Assembly (NCBI GenBank): GCA_013140765.1
Contig: JABFSE010000017.1
Coordinates: forward strand, 55,371-119,370
From: Sulfuriferula sp.
Lineage (GTDB): Bacteria; Pseudomonadota; Gammaproteobacteria; Burkholderiales; Sulfuriferulaceae
Length of the DNA: 64,000 nucleotides
Direction: 5' to 3'
A model generated the notes under the pieces. The model was given only the letters and a program-made list of their open reading frames with translations. It was not told the DNA's origin and searched no databases. The position numbers and the translations under genes are program-made. How positions within the stretch are numbered: position 1 is the first letter of the stretch; every line of letters starts with the position of its first letter. Below are positions 36,059-44,536 of the stretch, piece after piece.

Positions 36059-37441
36059 TTATTTTGTATAATAGCCACCCGTTTTCGCGGCTCCACGAAA
36101 TTCAATTTTATCGTTTTCTTTGAGTTGCTTGATCCACCGCTCGATGGTTCGTAGTGAAAAATTGAATACAGTAGCCATTTCATGTGCACGTTGCCCTGGG
36201 TGTGACTGAATATAAGCGAGCAAATCATTTACTCCGCCATTTACTCCGCCATTTACTCCGCCATTTACTCCGCCATTTACTCCGCTATTTACTCCGCCAT
36301 TTACGCCATTAGCTTTCTCAGCTTTGTGTATGGTTACGCTAAAACCATGTTGAAATTCTGCAAATACGGGCTCTGCAATGCCATGTTGTACACAGGCGTT
36401 TTTGATGCGTTTAATCCCCGAACCATAACGCTCTATCAACCCACACTCTTTGAGCATATTCGCTATGGCTCTGTTTCGGGTACGTGAGGCATAGTGACCG
36501 CTATTCAGTTGCGCTATGGTTAAGTCGTCATAAAGCTTGCCAGGGTTAAAAAATTCGATGCGGTCATCATAAATTTTGATGATGGAGTTGCCGCTATCCC
36601 TATAGTCACGATGGATTACCATATTAATGACAATCTCACGAATAGCTTCTATCGGATAATCATAGCGTTCCTGGCGTTGCGCTTCACCTGTAATGATATA
36701 TTCAACCATGAGGTGCTTACGAATAAAGCCGAGCGCACCGTCAATTTGACTCAGCAAATCGGTATTCAGATCGATATTGTCAATGATATCGGTTTCGGTT
36801 TTGAACCTGCCGATTTGTAAGGAGGTAATGGCGGAAACATTATCAACAAACAGCAGGTAAGCCGCAAAGGTGAGCTTGCCCTCTTTAACCAATTCGTATT
36901 TTTGCAAAACGGCATAAGGATCATCATCAAAAGGGCGGTCTTTATGCTTTTCTATTTTTTGAATTAAGTTCAGCACTTTCCCCATCGCAATATCATCGTA
37001 ATCATGGCGCGTATCAATATGATAGTCCCAGCTTGAGTTGATGGATTTCAAGTGCTCATTGGCAATCTCATCCAAAGTCATGACATGATTGGCGTTTTGT
37101 ATGCGCTTGAAATACCGATTTTTGTAAGCAATAGGCTTAAGCGGCTGCTCTGTTACGCTTATCTGCACAATGATTTTTCCATCAAGCTGATGCGCTTCAA
37201 TGTCTGGCAATACACTGGGGTGCGTATTGTTTTTGATCTGATTAAGCCAGTCTTTTAAGGTTTCATGATTGATAACAACACCGTTGATGTGCCGTGCATC
37301 TGTCACACCCACCAATATCTGCCCGCCCTTAACGTTGGCGAACGCGACCACGGTTTCTATCACCTCTTTTTGAAAAGTGGTTTTGAATTCCGTGGTGCTG
37401 TTTTCGCCAGTATTGATGATGCTTAGCAGCGTATCGGTCAT
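36059..37441 (-). CDS. AlbA_2/Schlafen-type ATP-binding protein with GGVN repeats
   Basis: A 460-aa protein: N-terminal AlbA_2 domain (STTEFKTTFQKEVIETVVAF, then ANVKGGQILVGVTD), a GHKL ATPase-like part (IREIVINMVIHRDYRDSGNS; FFNPGKLYDDL; ERYGSGIKRI), a run of GGVN tetrapeptides at about 378-405, and a winged helix at the C-terminus. ATG at 37441; a TTG four codons earlier is less likely. Such proteins are common in accessory regions and are thought to act as regulators or in defence. No function is claimed here. Confidence 0.85.
   Translation of the reverse strand: MTDTLLSIINTGENSTTEFKTTFQKEVIETVVAFANVKGGQILVGVTDARHINGVVINHETLKDWLNQIKNNTHPSVLPDIEAHQLDGKIIVQISVTEQPLKPIAYKNRYFKRIQNANHVMTLDEIANEHLKSINSSWDYHIDTRHDYDDIAMGKVLNLIQKIEKHKDRPFDDDPYAVLQKYELVKEGKLTFAAYLLFVDNVSAITSLQIGRFKTETDIIDNIDLNTDLLSQIDGALGFIRKHLMVEYIITGEAQRQERYDYPIEAIREIVINMVIHRDYRDSGNSIIKIYDDRIEFFNPGKLYDDLTIAQLNSGHYASRTRNRAIANMLKECGLIERYGSGIKRIKNACVQHGIAEPVFAEFQHGFSVTIHKAEKANGVNGGVNSGVNGGVNGGVNGGVNGGVNDLLAYIQSHPGQRAHEMATVFNFSLRTIERWIKQLKENDKIEFRGAAKTGGYYTK
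36227..36310 (-). repeat. 12-bp tandem repeat coding GGVN units
   Basis: Seven nearly identical 12-bp units (plus strand CCATTTACTCCG) encode (G/S)GVN between the ATPase-like part and the winged helix. As the unit is a multiple of three, slippage would change linker length without breaking the frame. Only two units deviate, which points to recent expansion. Confidence 0.9.
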
Positions 37442-37473
37442 GACTTTATCCAACTTAAATGCGACTAAATAAT

Positions 37474-37536
37474 TTATTCGTTGTAATCGTAAGCCAAATA
37501 CCCGTGTTGCTTAACCAACTCATCGCGCTTGGCACT
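37474..37536 (-). pseudogene. Orphan gene tail of unknown origin
   Basis: About 20 codons, QSAKRDELVKQHGYLAYDYN then E and stop, begin right where the gmd 5' relic breaks off. The frame has a stop just upstream within the gmd relic, so only a tail of some lost gene is left. I do not recognise the family. Confidence 0.35.
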
Positions 37537-37558
37537 CTGTAATCAATGCTTTTTTCAT
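37520..37558 (-). pseudogene. gmd 5' remnant behind regulator copy 2
   Basis: ATG at 37558 overlaps the regulator stop as ATGA, exactly as in the intact locus at 32451, and reads MKKALIT before similarity stops. Five unrelated codons follow to TGA. It shows that the second regulator once also headed a gmd operon. Confidence 0.8.
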
Positions 37559-37890
37559 TTTATACTCACATTTGATTCAACATCATGTTGCAACTGCGTT
37601 ATTTCAGCTTTTATGGCTTCGTATTCTGCCAGTTTGTGTTTCAAAAACTGTACGGTGATTTTTGCTTTTGCTTCCACGCCACTCGGGGTCAGCAAGTAGA
37701 TATAGCCTTTTTTATTATCGCTTTGGCGGAAATTATTGACTTTTACCAAGCCTTTTTCTATTAACGCATTCAGGCAAAAATTAGTTTTTCCCAAGCTCAC
37801 GCCTAATTCTCGCGCTAATTCGCGTTGGCTGATTTCGGGTTCTGCGGCTAGTTTCTTCAGTATTTTGTAGCGATATTCGTCTGTTAGCAT
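37555..37890 (-). CDS. MarR-type EPS-associated transcriptional regulator, copy 2
   Basis: A 111-aa paralog of the gene at 32448-32783, with only about a dozen differences (e.g. LKKLAAEPEISQ for [12 protein letters not shown]). The HTH SLGKTNFCL and wing [11 protein letters not shown] are intact, so it is probably functional. Its own target operon has been destroyed, since gmd is reduced to seven codons. It could still act in trans on the operon of copy 1. Confidence 0.87.
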   Translation of the reverse strand: MLTDEYRYKILKKLAAEPEISQRELARELGVSLGKTNFCLNALIEKGLVKVNNFRQSDNKKGYIYLLTPSGVEAKAKITVQFLKHKLAEYEAIKAEITQLQHDVESNVSIK

Positions 37891-37903
37891 GGCATATTCA
37901 TTC

Positions 37904-37918
37904 GTTCAGCAATTGAAC
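37904..37918 (-). promoter_or_regulatory. Candidate operator GTTCA-N5-TGAAC, copy 2
   Basis: Same half-sites as at 32811-32825 with spacer GCAAT. It ends 14 bp upstream of the regulator ATG, closer than in copy 1. The surrounding leader is otherwise diverged. Confidence 0.6.
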
Positions 37919-37950
37919 AAGCTACATTTAAGCATGGATTCAGCACAGTT

Positions 37951-39144
37951 TCAAGCATGATCTAATGACAGCCAGCCTAATCGCACCTGCGCCAATGCCG
38001 CCATCACTTGAGCGCGGGGGCTGGCGAGGTTAATGCGCATGTAGCCACTGCCGCCTTGCCCAAAGCTCACGCCCGCATTCAAGCCTACGCCGCACTGACG
38101 AATGAAAAAATCCTGTAATGCCGTATCGGACATGGCTAACGCTCGACAATCCAGCCACATTAGGTAAGTACCCTCAGGCTTAATGGGGCGTATCACGGGC
38201 AAATGTTGGGCGCAATACGCCATCACCGCATCACACGTATCCGCCACGTACACCATCAACGCATCACGCCAGGCACCACCATGCTGATACGCAGCTGTCC
38301 AAGCGGTCAGGCTAAATGGGTTTAACGCTGTTATATGCAATTGCGCAAATGCGTCTGCCATCTGCTGGCGGATATGGGCATTAGGGATAATGAGTGCGGA
38401 TAAGCCCAAACCCGCCAGATTGAACGTTTTACTCGGCGCAACAGCGGTAATCACTGTGTCGCCCGCATCGGCTAACGTTGCCAACGGTATGTGCTTGAAT
38501 TGAGGATAAATTAAATCGGCATGGATTTCGTCACTGAACACAATCAGCTGGTAACGACGTACAATATCGAGCACGCCAGCCAGCTCATCACGCAACCACA
38601 CCCGCCCCACGGGGTTATGCGGCGAGCACAGCAATAGCAGCTTTGCGCCTTGTTGCGCGATCGTTTCCAGCTGTGCCAAGTCCATCTTGTAATGCCCGTT
38701 TTCCAGCACTAAAGGGTTAGCAAACACAGTGCGCTGATGCGTGGTTACCGCGCTAACAAAAGGCGGGTAAACAGGCGGTTGTACAATCACGCCCTGCGTT
38801 GGCAACGTCAACGCCTGCACTGCCGCATAAATCGACGGCACGACACCTGGCATTAGCACTATCCACTCACGCTTAACATGCCAACCATGTTGCTGATATA
38901 ACCAAGTAATCAGGCTGTCATACACACCATCTTCAGCCAGCGTATAACCATAAATCGGATGCCGCGCCCGCGCTAATAGCGCATCACTGACCGCTGTCGG
39001 TACGGCAAAATCCATATCCGCCACCCACAATGGCGCAACATCAGCACTGCCAAATTTAGCTAAACGTCCATCCCATTTTTCACTGGCTGTCGCTGTGCGG
39101 GGGATAATTTGGTCGAAATCGAAATGCTCGAGGTCAATAGGCAT
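37951..39144 (-). CDS. MalY/PatB-type C-S lyase (cystathionine beta-lyase family)
   Basis: A 397-aa fold-type I PLP enzyme. LLLCSPHNPVGRVW and SDEIHADLIYPQFKH are present, and APSKTFNLAGLGLSALIIPN holds the PLP lysine, all typical of PatB/MalY. It probably cleaves cystathionine or related C-S bonds to give ammonia, pyruvate and a thiol. The ATG at 39144 lies one base after the HepT3 stop; upstream starts are rejected. Its presence between TA modules may be incidental. Confidence 0.88.
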   Translation of the reverse strand: MPIDLEHFDFDQIIPRTATASEKWDGRLAKFGSADVAPLWVADMDFAVPTAVSDALLARARHPIYGYTLAEDGVYDSLITWLYQQHGWHVKREWIVLMPGVVPSIYAAVQALTLPTQGVIVQPPVYPPFVSAVTTHQRTVFANPLVLENGHYKMDLAQLETIAQQGAKLLLLCSPHNPVGRVWLRDELAGVLDIVRRYQLIVFSDEIHADLIYPQFKHIPLATLADAGDTVITAVAPSKTFNLAGLGLSALIIPNAHIRQQMADAFAQLHITALNPFSLTAWTAAYQHGGAWRDALMVYVADTCDAVMAYCAQHLPVIRPIKPEGTYLMWLDCRALAMSDTALQDFFIRQCGVGLNAGVSFGQGGSGYMRINLASPRAQVMAALAQVRLGWLSLDHA

Positions 39145-39145
39145 G

Positions 39146-39508
39146 TCAATCTGGCACGGTATGTCGCAATACAACTATTTGCCTATGCAACGTAAATAAA
39201 TCCCGATGTATGGTTTGCCAGACAATTCCAAAATCAACCTTAAAATAACCATGCGCTAATGCCTTGCGCATCTGATATGCGGATGTCAAAGGTAGCTCTG
39301 GATGAGCGGCAAAAAATTCAGGAAAGTACACCTCGATATTGCGACTAGCCTCCCCAACCACCTCTAAATTACGAATAACCGCATCTTGTGCCATCTCATT
39401 TTGCAAAAAAGCCACTTCATCCATATCGTTTGTATAACGGTCTATGCGTTCAATCGCCTGCAAAATATGCGCCAAATAGTCCAGCAATCGTTGCTTATCA
39501 CGGCTCAT
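39146..39508 (-). CDS. HepT-like (DUF86) HEPN protein 3
   Basis: A 120-aa DUF86/HepT protein with QMRKALAHGYFKVD containing RX4HXY. This is the compact form of the toxin. It overlaps the nucleotidyltransferase upstream as ATGA. It is more distant from HepT1 and HepT2 than they are from each other, so it is an independent acquisition. Confidence 0.87.
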   Translation of the reverse strand: MSRDKQRLLDYLAHILQAIERIDRYTNDMDEVAFLQNEMAQDAVIRNLEVVGEASRNIEVYFPEFFAAHPELPLTSAYQMRKALAHGYFKVDFGIVWQTIHRDLFTLHRQIVVLRHTVPD

Positions 39509-39795
39509 ACTGATACAGCCTCGGCCAATACAGCCATGCGAAACTTTTCAGGCAAAGCTTTAGGTGTCAGCACATCGACGGGTACACCTAACAGCTGCAA
39601 CAATTCATGCCGTATCGCACCAATATCAAATAAGGTTGTTTCTGCGGTAGGATCAATCAAAATATCAAGATCACTACCTTCAACATCAGTACCCCGAATA
39701 ACCGAACCGAATACGCGGGGATTACATGCTCGGTGCGCCATCACCACCTGCCGAATGCTATCTCGATTACGTTGCAACGCCTCTGATGGTCTCAT
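39505..39795 (-). CDS. MntA-like nucleotidyltransferase 3
   Basis: A 96-aa nucleotidyltransferase with RVFGSVIRGTDVEGSDLDIL, the GSX10DXD motif. The ATG at 39795 gives MRPSEALQRNRDSIRQVV, the usual start; an in-frame start 11 codons earlier is less likely. Antitoxin partner of the DUF86 gene downstream. Confidence 0.87.
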   Translation of the reverse strand: MRPSEALQRNRDSIRQVVMAHRACNPRVFGSVIRGTDVEGSDLDILIDPTAETTLFDIGAIRHELLQLLGVPVDVLTPKALPEKFRMAVLAEAVSV

Positions 39796-39831
39796 CACCA
39801 CTCCTAAATTTTTTATTGAATTCGTCACCTA

Positions 39832-41967
39832 TTATCCCACCCGCTCCCACAGCGTCACCTCTGCCAACGTATGCTGGAACTTACGTCGGGTCTCGCGAAT
39901 GACGAATGGTACATCTTGTGGTGCGGTGATTAAGCGGAAATGTTTGCCTAATTGCGCTTTCAAACCGTCTAACGTGGTGAAATTCTCGCCGTCTTTTTTA
40001 TAACCACCCACCCAATCCTGACGTGGCGTGTGCTCTTCCAGCCAAGTGTAGGGTGAGGTTATCATCAGCACGCCACCAACGTTCAAGCGTTCATGCACAC
40101 AGCTTAAAAATTGTGCTGGATTGTATAAACGGTCTATCAAATTTGCCGCCAATATCAAATCATAGCCTGACAATATCGGTTTGAGATTACACGCATCACC
40201 CTGTTCAAAATGCACTTTTGACTGCGTACCGTCCAGCCCCAAGCTCACCAAATCACGTGTCTTATACGAGACTAGCTCGCCCTCATCGACCAAGGTGTAA
40301 CGTATATTGCCCGTTTGCGCCAACTGCACACCAAGGTTAATAAAACGCGCTGAAAAATCCACGCCCGTCACCGCATCAAACGCCCGCGCCAATTCAAATG
40401 TTGCCCGCCCTGTCGCACAACCTAAGTCTAACGCCTTAGCGCGAGGTTTGTTCGCCGTTGCCGCAGTAGCAATTTCTGCCAAAGTTTTAGGGAAATTCGC
40501 CACACCGTAATAGCTATCGCCGTAATGAAACTCAGCGTATTCAGACAGCTGTTTATCGCTCTCGTAATACACATTCGGCGCAATCACTTCCGCGTCACTC
40601 ACCACATAACGGAAACCCGCGTGTTGAAAGAAATGACGGCGGAAAGCATAACGCGCATCACGCCGTGACTCATTGCCGCACGCGATAAACGAGCCGCCTT
40701 TAAGCAAATTATGCCGCCCGTCAAATGTCGGCGTAGTGAAATCATCGTAAAGCGGATGCACTTCAAAGCCTGCAAATGGGTAAATTGGTGTAGTCGTCCA
40801 TTGCCAAACATTACCCACCACATCGTAAAAATCCCCCTGTGCGAACTGCGTCACAGGGCAGGCTGAAGCCCAATAATCCAAATGCAAATTTGCTTGCGCC
40901 GCCTTATCTGCGGGCACTTCGGCAACGCCGCTGACATCATATAAACGATACCACTCATCTTCAGTCGGCAAACGCATAATTTGCCCTGTCTGTGCCGTTT
41001 TCCATCGGCAAAACGCATTCGCCTCATGGCAATTCACTTCCGCAGGCCAATCCCACGGCATCGCGACCACCTCAGTCATCAGCCGTAATTGCCAATCCCC
41101 CGCACCATCACGCACCCAAAACGTCGGCTGTTGCACCTGCGTAAATTGCCGCCAAGCCCAGCCTTCTTCATCCCAATACGCCGCCGTGGCATATCCGCCT
41201 GCTTCCAAAAACGCCAAAAATTCATAATTAGACACTAAGTAACGGCTCGCCATAAACGCCGTCACCTCAGCCTCGTGCTCGCCATATTCGTTATCCCAGC
41301 CATAGACATTATCATCACGACGCTTACCCAGCACGACCGTACCCGCCGCCACCGCCACCAATTCGTTACTAGGCGGCTCACTGGTTAAAGCACACACCGC
41401 AAACGAGGGATGCGGGCGCACCCAATCCAAGCGTTGCTGACGTATCAATACCGAAGACGTTTCCAGATGAATACGCTCATGCTCAACACCCATAATAATC
41501 GTCCACCAAGGGTGCGCCCAATCTATCGGCAACGTCAGCGACGCGGTCGCAATCACCGTATCCACCACCCCCCGCACTTGATCGCGATAGGCTTGCACCT
41601 CGGCAACTGTCGGCCACGCATAATGTTTATCGTTGAGATCATCCCAACTCATTTCATCTACGCCCACCGCAAACATAGATTCAAATTGCGGATTGATACG
41701 CTCGCTTACCAAACCTGCCAATAATAATTTATTGATAAAGAATGTGGCCGTATGCCCAAAATAAAAAATCAGCGGATGGCGTAGGCTAATCGGCTTTTCA
41801 AAATACGCCGCATCACACGCCAAAGTCGAAAACAATTGCTCATAACGATCAAACGTCGCATGAAAATAATCCCGCAACGTTGACCGCATCGCATCGGCAT
41901 CACCGCCTTGCAAATCAGGGCTACGCGAAAATAAAGCAGTATGGGTTAAATCCACAGGCAAACTCAC
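39832..41967 (-). CDS. ovoA: 5-histidylcysteine sulfoxide synthase/methyltransferase OvoA
   Basis: Three-part protein of 711 aa for ovothiol A synthesis. A DinB-like N-terminal domain has the iron ligands in VEHERIHLE (HX3HXE, about residue 165). An FGE/sulfatase-modifying-type domain spans about 200-440 (e.g. LPTEDEWYRLYDVS; NVWQWTTTP; LKGGSFIACGNESRRDARYA). A C-terminal SAM methyltransferase starts near 480 with LDLGCATGRATFELAR. The extra methyltransferase separates it from EgtB. It joins cysteine sulfur to histidine C5 and methylates the ring. Confidence 0.93.
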   Translation of the reverse strand: MSLPVDLTHTALFSRSPDLQGGDADAMRSTLRDYFHATFDRYEQLFSTLACDAAYFEKPISLRHPLIFYFGHTATFFINKLLLAGLVSERINPQFESMFAVGVDEMSWDDLNDKHYAWPTVAEVQAYRDQVRGVVDTVIATASLTLPIDWAHPWWTIIMGVEHERIHLETSSVLIRQQRLDWVRPHPSFAVCALTSEPPSNELVAVAAGTVVLGKRRDDNVYGWDNEYGEHEAEVTAFMASRYLVSNYEFLAFLEAGGYATAAYWDEEGWAWRQFTQVQQPTFWVRDGAGDWQLRLMTEVVAMPWDWPAEVNCHEANAFCRWKTAQTGQIMRLPTEDEWYRLYDVSGVAEVPADKAAQANLHLDYWASACPVTQFAQGDFYDVVGNVWQWTTTPIYPFAGFEVHPLYDDFTTPTFDGRHNLLKGGSFIACGNESRRDARYAFRRHFFQHAGFRYVVSDAEVIAPNVYYESDKQLSEYAEFHYGDSYYGVANFPKTLAEIATAATANKPRAKALDLGCATGRATFELARAFDAVTGVDFSARFINLGVQLAQTGNIRYTLVDEGELVSYKTRDLVSLGLDGTQSKVHFEQGDACNLKPILSGYDLILAANLIDRLYNPAQFLSCVHERLNVGGVLMITSPYTWLEEHTPRQDWVGGYKKDGENFTTLDGLKAQLGKHFRLITAPQDVPFVIRETRRKFQHTLAEVTLWERVG

Positions 41968-42045
41968 TTAAAATTGATTAGTCGAAAGGCTAGGCTAAAG
42001 CTGACAACTGATGGGCGATTTAATTCCATTAAACGCCACACAACA

Positions 42046-43275
42046 TCAACATGTTGCCTGAGCCAATACCTTAGCCACCGCGAGGCTAGTATCCCGCATA
42101 TCGACCAAACTCAAGGTGGGGTGCACTAAAAACATAATACTGGTATCCCCTAGTTTTTGCGCAACTGACAAAGGCTGGGCTAATTCCATACCTGCATTTA
42201 CAAATGCCAATTCACGATAAATCTCACTGGAGCTACCCGTATAACAAGGAACGCCTTCAGCATTGATAGCTGCCACAACACGTGCTTGATCCCAGTCTGG
42301 CTTCAACATGTCTATGCGCAAAAACGCATAGTATTTATAATAAGCGTGCCCTATATCTTCGTCTGGTACGGTTAATCGCAGTGCTTTATGTTTGCCAAAT
42401 TCCGTCGTCAAATAATGTGCAAAAGATAATCGTATTTGCAGCCTATCATTTAGCTTAGCTAATTGCTGCAAGCCTATTGCCGCCTGCATTTCCGTCATTC
42501 GCCAATTGGTGCCAAACGACTCATGCAACCAACGAAAACCTGGTGGATGTTCGCGTAAATGCACCGCATCCCAACTTTTACCATGGTCTTTATAAGCCCA
42601 TGCTTTTTTCCACAATAGCTCATCGTTGAGCACCAGCATACCGCCCTCGCCCCCCGTTGTTATAATTTTATCCTGACAGAATGAGAACGCCGCCATATCA
42701 CCCAAACTACCGACAGGCTTACCTTTATAAGTTGCGCCATGCGCCTGTGCACAATCCTCAATCACTTTCAAACCATGCTCACGTGCAAACGCCATAATCG
42801 CATCCATATCGCATGGCCAGCCTGCCAAATGTACAGCGATAATCGCTTTCGTTCTGGGCGTAATAGCAACACGTATAGTTTCGACTGTTAAATTTTGCGT
42901 GGTCGCATCCACATCAACAATCACAGGTGTAGCACCACGCGCAACCACACAACTGGCTGACGCAATAAAAGTTCGGCTAGGCACGATCACCTCATCGCCA
43001 ACACCAATATCTAGCGCATACAAGGCTAATTCCAGAGCCAGCGTACCGTTCGCCAAGGCAATCGCATAACGTGTCTGCGTATAATCAGCGTAAGCCTGTT
43101 CAAAACGTTTGCACGCGTCACCCGTCCAATAATTGACACGCCCACTGCGCAATACCTGCGTCACCGCGTCGATTTCATCCTCGGCAAAATACGGCCACGG
43201 CGCAAACGGTTCACAACGAACCGCCTGCCCACCCGCTATCGCTAATTGTTCATTATCCAAATCAGTTACTCTCAA
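42046..43275 (-). CDS. DegT/DnrJ/EryC1 sugar aminotransferase (PglE-like)
   Basis: A 409-aa PLP enzyme. ALANGTLALELAL-type site (residues about 75-90), IEDCAQAHGATYKGKPVGS, and SFCQDKIITTGGEGG with the Schiff-base lysine are present, so unlike the ColD-like gene it is a true aminotransferase. The start is TTG at 43275, directly after the stop of the acetyltransferase gene. With the PglD- and PglC-like genes it suggests synthesis of a 4-amino-4,6-dideoxy sugar. No 4,6-dehydratase (PglF) is seen in the window. Confidence 0.87.
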   Translation of the reverse strand: MRVTDLDNEQLAIAGGQAVRCEPFAPWPYFAEDEIDAVTQVLRSGRVNYWTGDACKRFEQAYADYTQTRYAIALANGTLALELALYALDIGVGDEVIVPSRTFIASASCVVARGATPVIVDVDATTQNLTVETIRVAITPRTKAIIAVHLAGWPCDMDAIMAFAREHGLKVIEDCAQAHGATYKGKPVGSLGDMAAFSFCQDKIITTGGEGGMLVLNDELLWKKAWAYKDHGKSWDAVHLREHPPGFRWLHESFGTNWRMTEMQAAIGLQQLAKLNDRLQIRLSFAHYLTTEFGKHKALRLTVPDEDIGHAYYKYYAFLRIDMLKPDWDQARVVAAINAEGVPCYTGSSSEIYRELAFVNAGMELAQPLSVAQKLGDTSIMFLVHPTLSLVDMRDTSLAVAKVLAQATC

Positions 43276-43914
43276 TTAAATCAGGCGACATGGCGAGCCT
43301 GCCACACGTAAATTATCAGCTACATCAGTTAATACTGTCGTACCTGCGCCTACTACCACATGACTACCCACGGTCACACTAGGAATAAGCACCGACCCTG
43401 CACCGATAAAACTAGATTCGCCCACGGTGACATGCCCGCACAAATGACAACCAGGTGCAATATGCACGGCATTCGCAATCACATTATCATGATCTATCGT
43501 TGCGCCAGTATTGATAATCACCTCATCGCCTATCACTGTATCCGCATTCACAATCACGCCTGCCATCAACACGCTACCAACGCCTATCGTTACCCCACGC
43601 CCAAGTTGGGCACTAGGATGCACGGCACTCACGCGTGCCATACCTTGCTGTACTAACCAATTGGCAACGTTAGCGCGAATTGCATTATTCCCAATAGCGA
43701 CTATCGTCGCTGATATTTCCCCTTGCCGATAAGCTGTCAACAACACATCGCGCCCACCCAATACAGGATACCCAAAAAAATCATGTCCATGCAAAGCCAC
43801 ATTATCATCAAATAATGCAAACAACTGATAATGTCCCTCGCGCTCCACAATATCAATAATCACTTTAGCGTGACCACTAGCACCAAAAATACCTATCACT
43901 GGTTTACTCATCAT
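43276..43914 (-). CDS. PglD/NeuD-like sugar O/N-acetyltransferase
   Basis: A 212-aa protein. The N-terminal nucleotide-sugar-binding part ([20 protein letters not shown]) is typical of the NeuD_NnaD group. Left-handed beta-helix repeats with [20 protein letters not shown] and the catalytic His in ATIDHDNVI follow. Likely N-acetylates the amino sugar made by the next enzyme. ATG at 43914 or 43911, both inside the end of the sugar transferase gene. Confidence 0.87.
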   Translation of the reverse strand: MMSKPVIGIFGASGHAKVIIDIVEREGHYQLFALFDDNVALHGHDFFGYPVLGGRDVLLTAYRQGEISATIVAIGNNAIRANVANWLVQQGMARVSAVHPSAQLGRGVTIGVGSVLMAGVIVNADTVIGDEVIINTGATIDHDNVIANAVHIAPGCHLCGHVTVGESSFIGAGSVLIPSVTVGSHVVVGAGTTVLTDVADNLRVAGSPCRLI

Positions 43915-44536
43915 GCTTAACCTGATTCCCCATAAATTTTGGCATGGTAACGTGTCCTGTTTGGCTAACGCCTTGTGGTCGCACAACACGCAATATAGTC
44001 AACCATAAAATACGCATATCTAACCAAAATGATAAATTATCGACATACCACACATCTAATTTGAATTTTTCATCCCAACTCAACGCATTACGCCCATTAA
44101 CTTGCGCCCAACCTGAAATACCGGGCTTAACATCATGACGACGAGCTTGTTCAAAGCTATATAACGGCAAATACTCAACTAATAATGGACGCGGACCGAT
44201 AAAACTCATCTCTCCTTTTAACACATTCCACAGTTGTGGTAATTCATCCAAACTTAACTTGCGAATTAGCCGTCCCGCGCCATGCAAACGTAGCTCGTCC
44301 GCCAATAAATTGCCATCCACATCACACACGCTCGTCATGGTGCGAAATTTGTAAATAGCGAAAATTTGCCCACCCAAACCTGGACGTAACTGACGAAATA
44401 ACACAGGTCGCCCCATCTGCACCAAAATTGCCAACATAGTCATCAGCACCACAGGCCACAATAGCAACAACAGAATCAACGCCAGCAATCTATCCAATAA
44501 AGGCTTAAATGCTTTTATATACGCATCCCTCATCAT
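43904..44536 (-). CDS. Initiating sugar transferase (PglC-like phosphoglycosyltransferase)
   Basis: A 210-aa monotopic phosphoglycosyltransferase: one N-terminal hydrophobic reentrant helix (about 15-38), then [25 protein letters not shown] with the catalytic DE pair, and GPRPLL. It puts the first sugar phosphate on undecaprenyl phosphate and so starts the repeat unit. It lies about 12 kb from the main glycosyltransferase cluster, with the TA mosaic and ovoA between. ATGA overlap with the periplasmic protein gene upstream. Confidence 0.92.
   Translation of the reverse strand: MMRDAYIKAFKPLLDRLLALILLLLLWPVVLMTMLAILVQMGRPVLFRQLRPGLGGQIFAIYKFRTMTSVCDVDGNLLADELRLHGAGRLIRKLSLDELPQLWNVLKGEMSFIGPRPLLVEYLPLYSFEQARRHDVKPGISGWAQVNGRNALSWDEKFKLDVWYVDNLSFWLDMRILWLTILRVVRPQGVSQTGHVTMPKFMGNQVKHDE

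Noticed and set aside
36227..36310. Possible CRISPR or minisatellite array
   Set aside because: Units are 12 bp with no spacers and lie in frame inside a coding region.
32784..39831. Classical genomic island with integrase and att sites
   Set aside because: No integrase, transposase or tRNA-derived direct repeat was found in or around the mosaic.
39832..41967. Calling this gene EgtB (ergothioneine)
   Set aside because: The C-terminal SAM methyltransferase domain and 711-aa length fit OvoA, and no egtD stands beside it.
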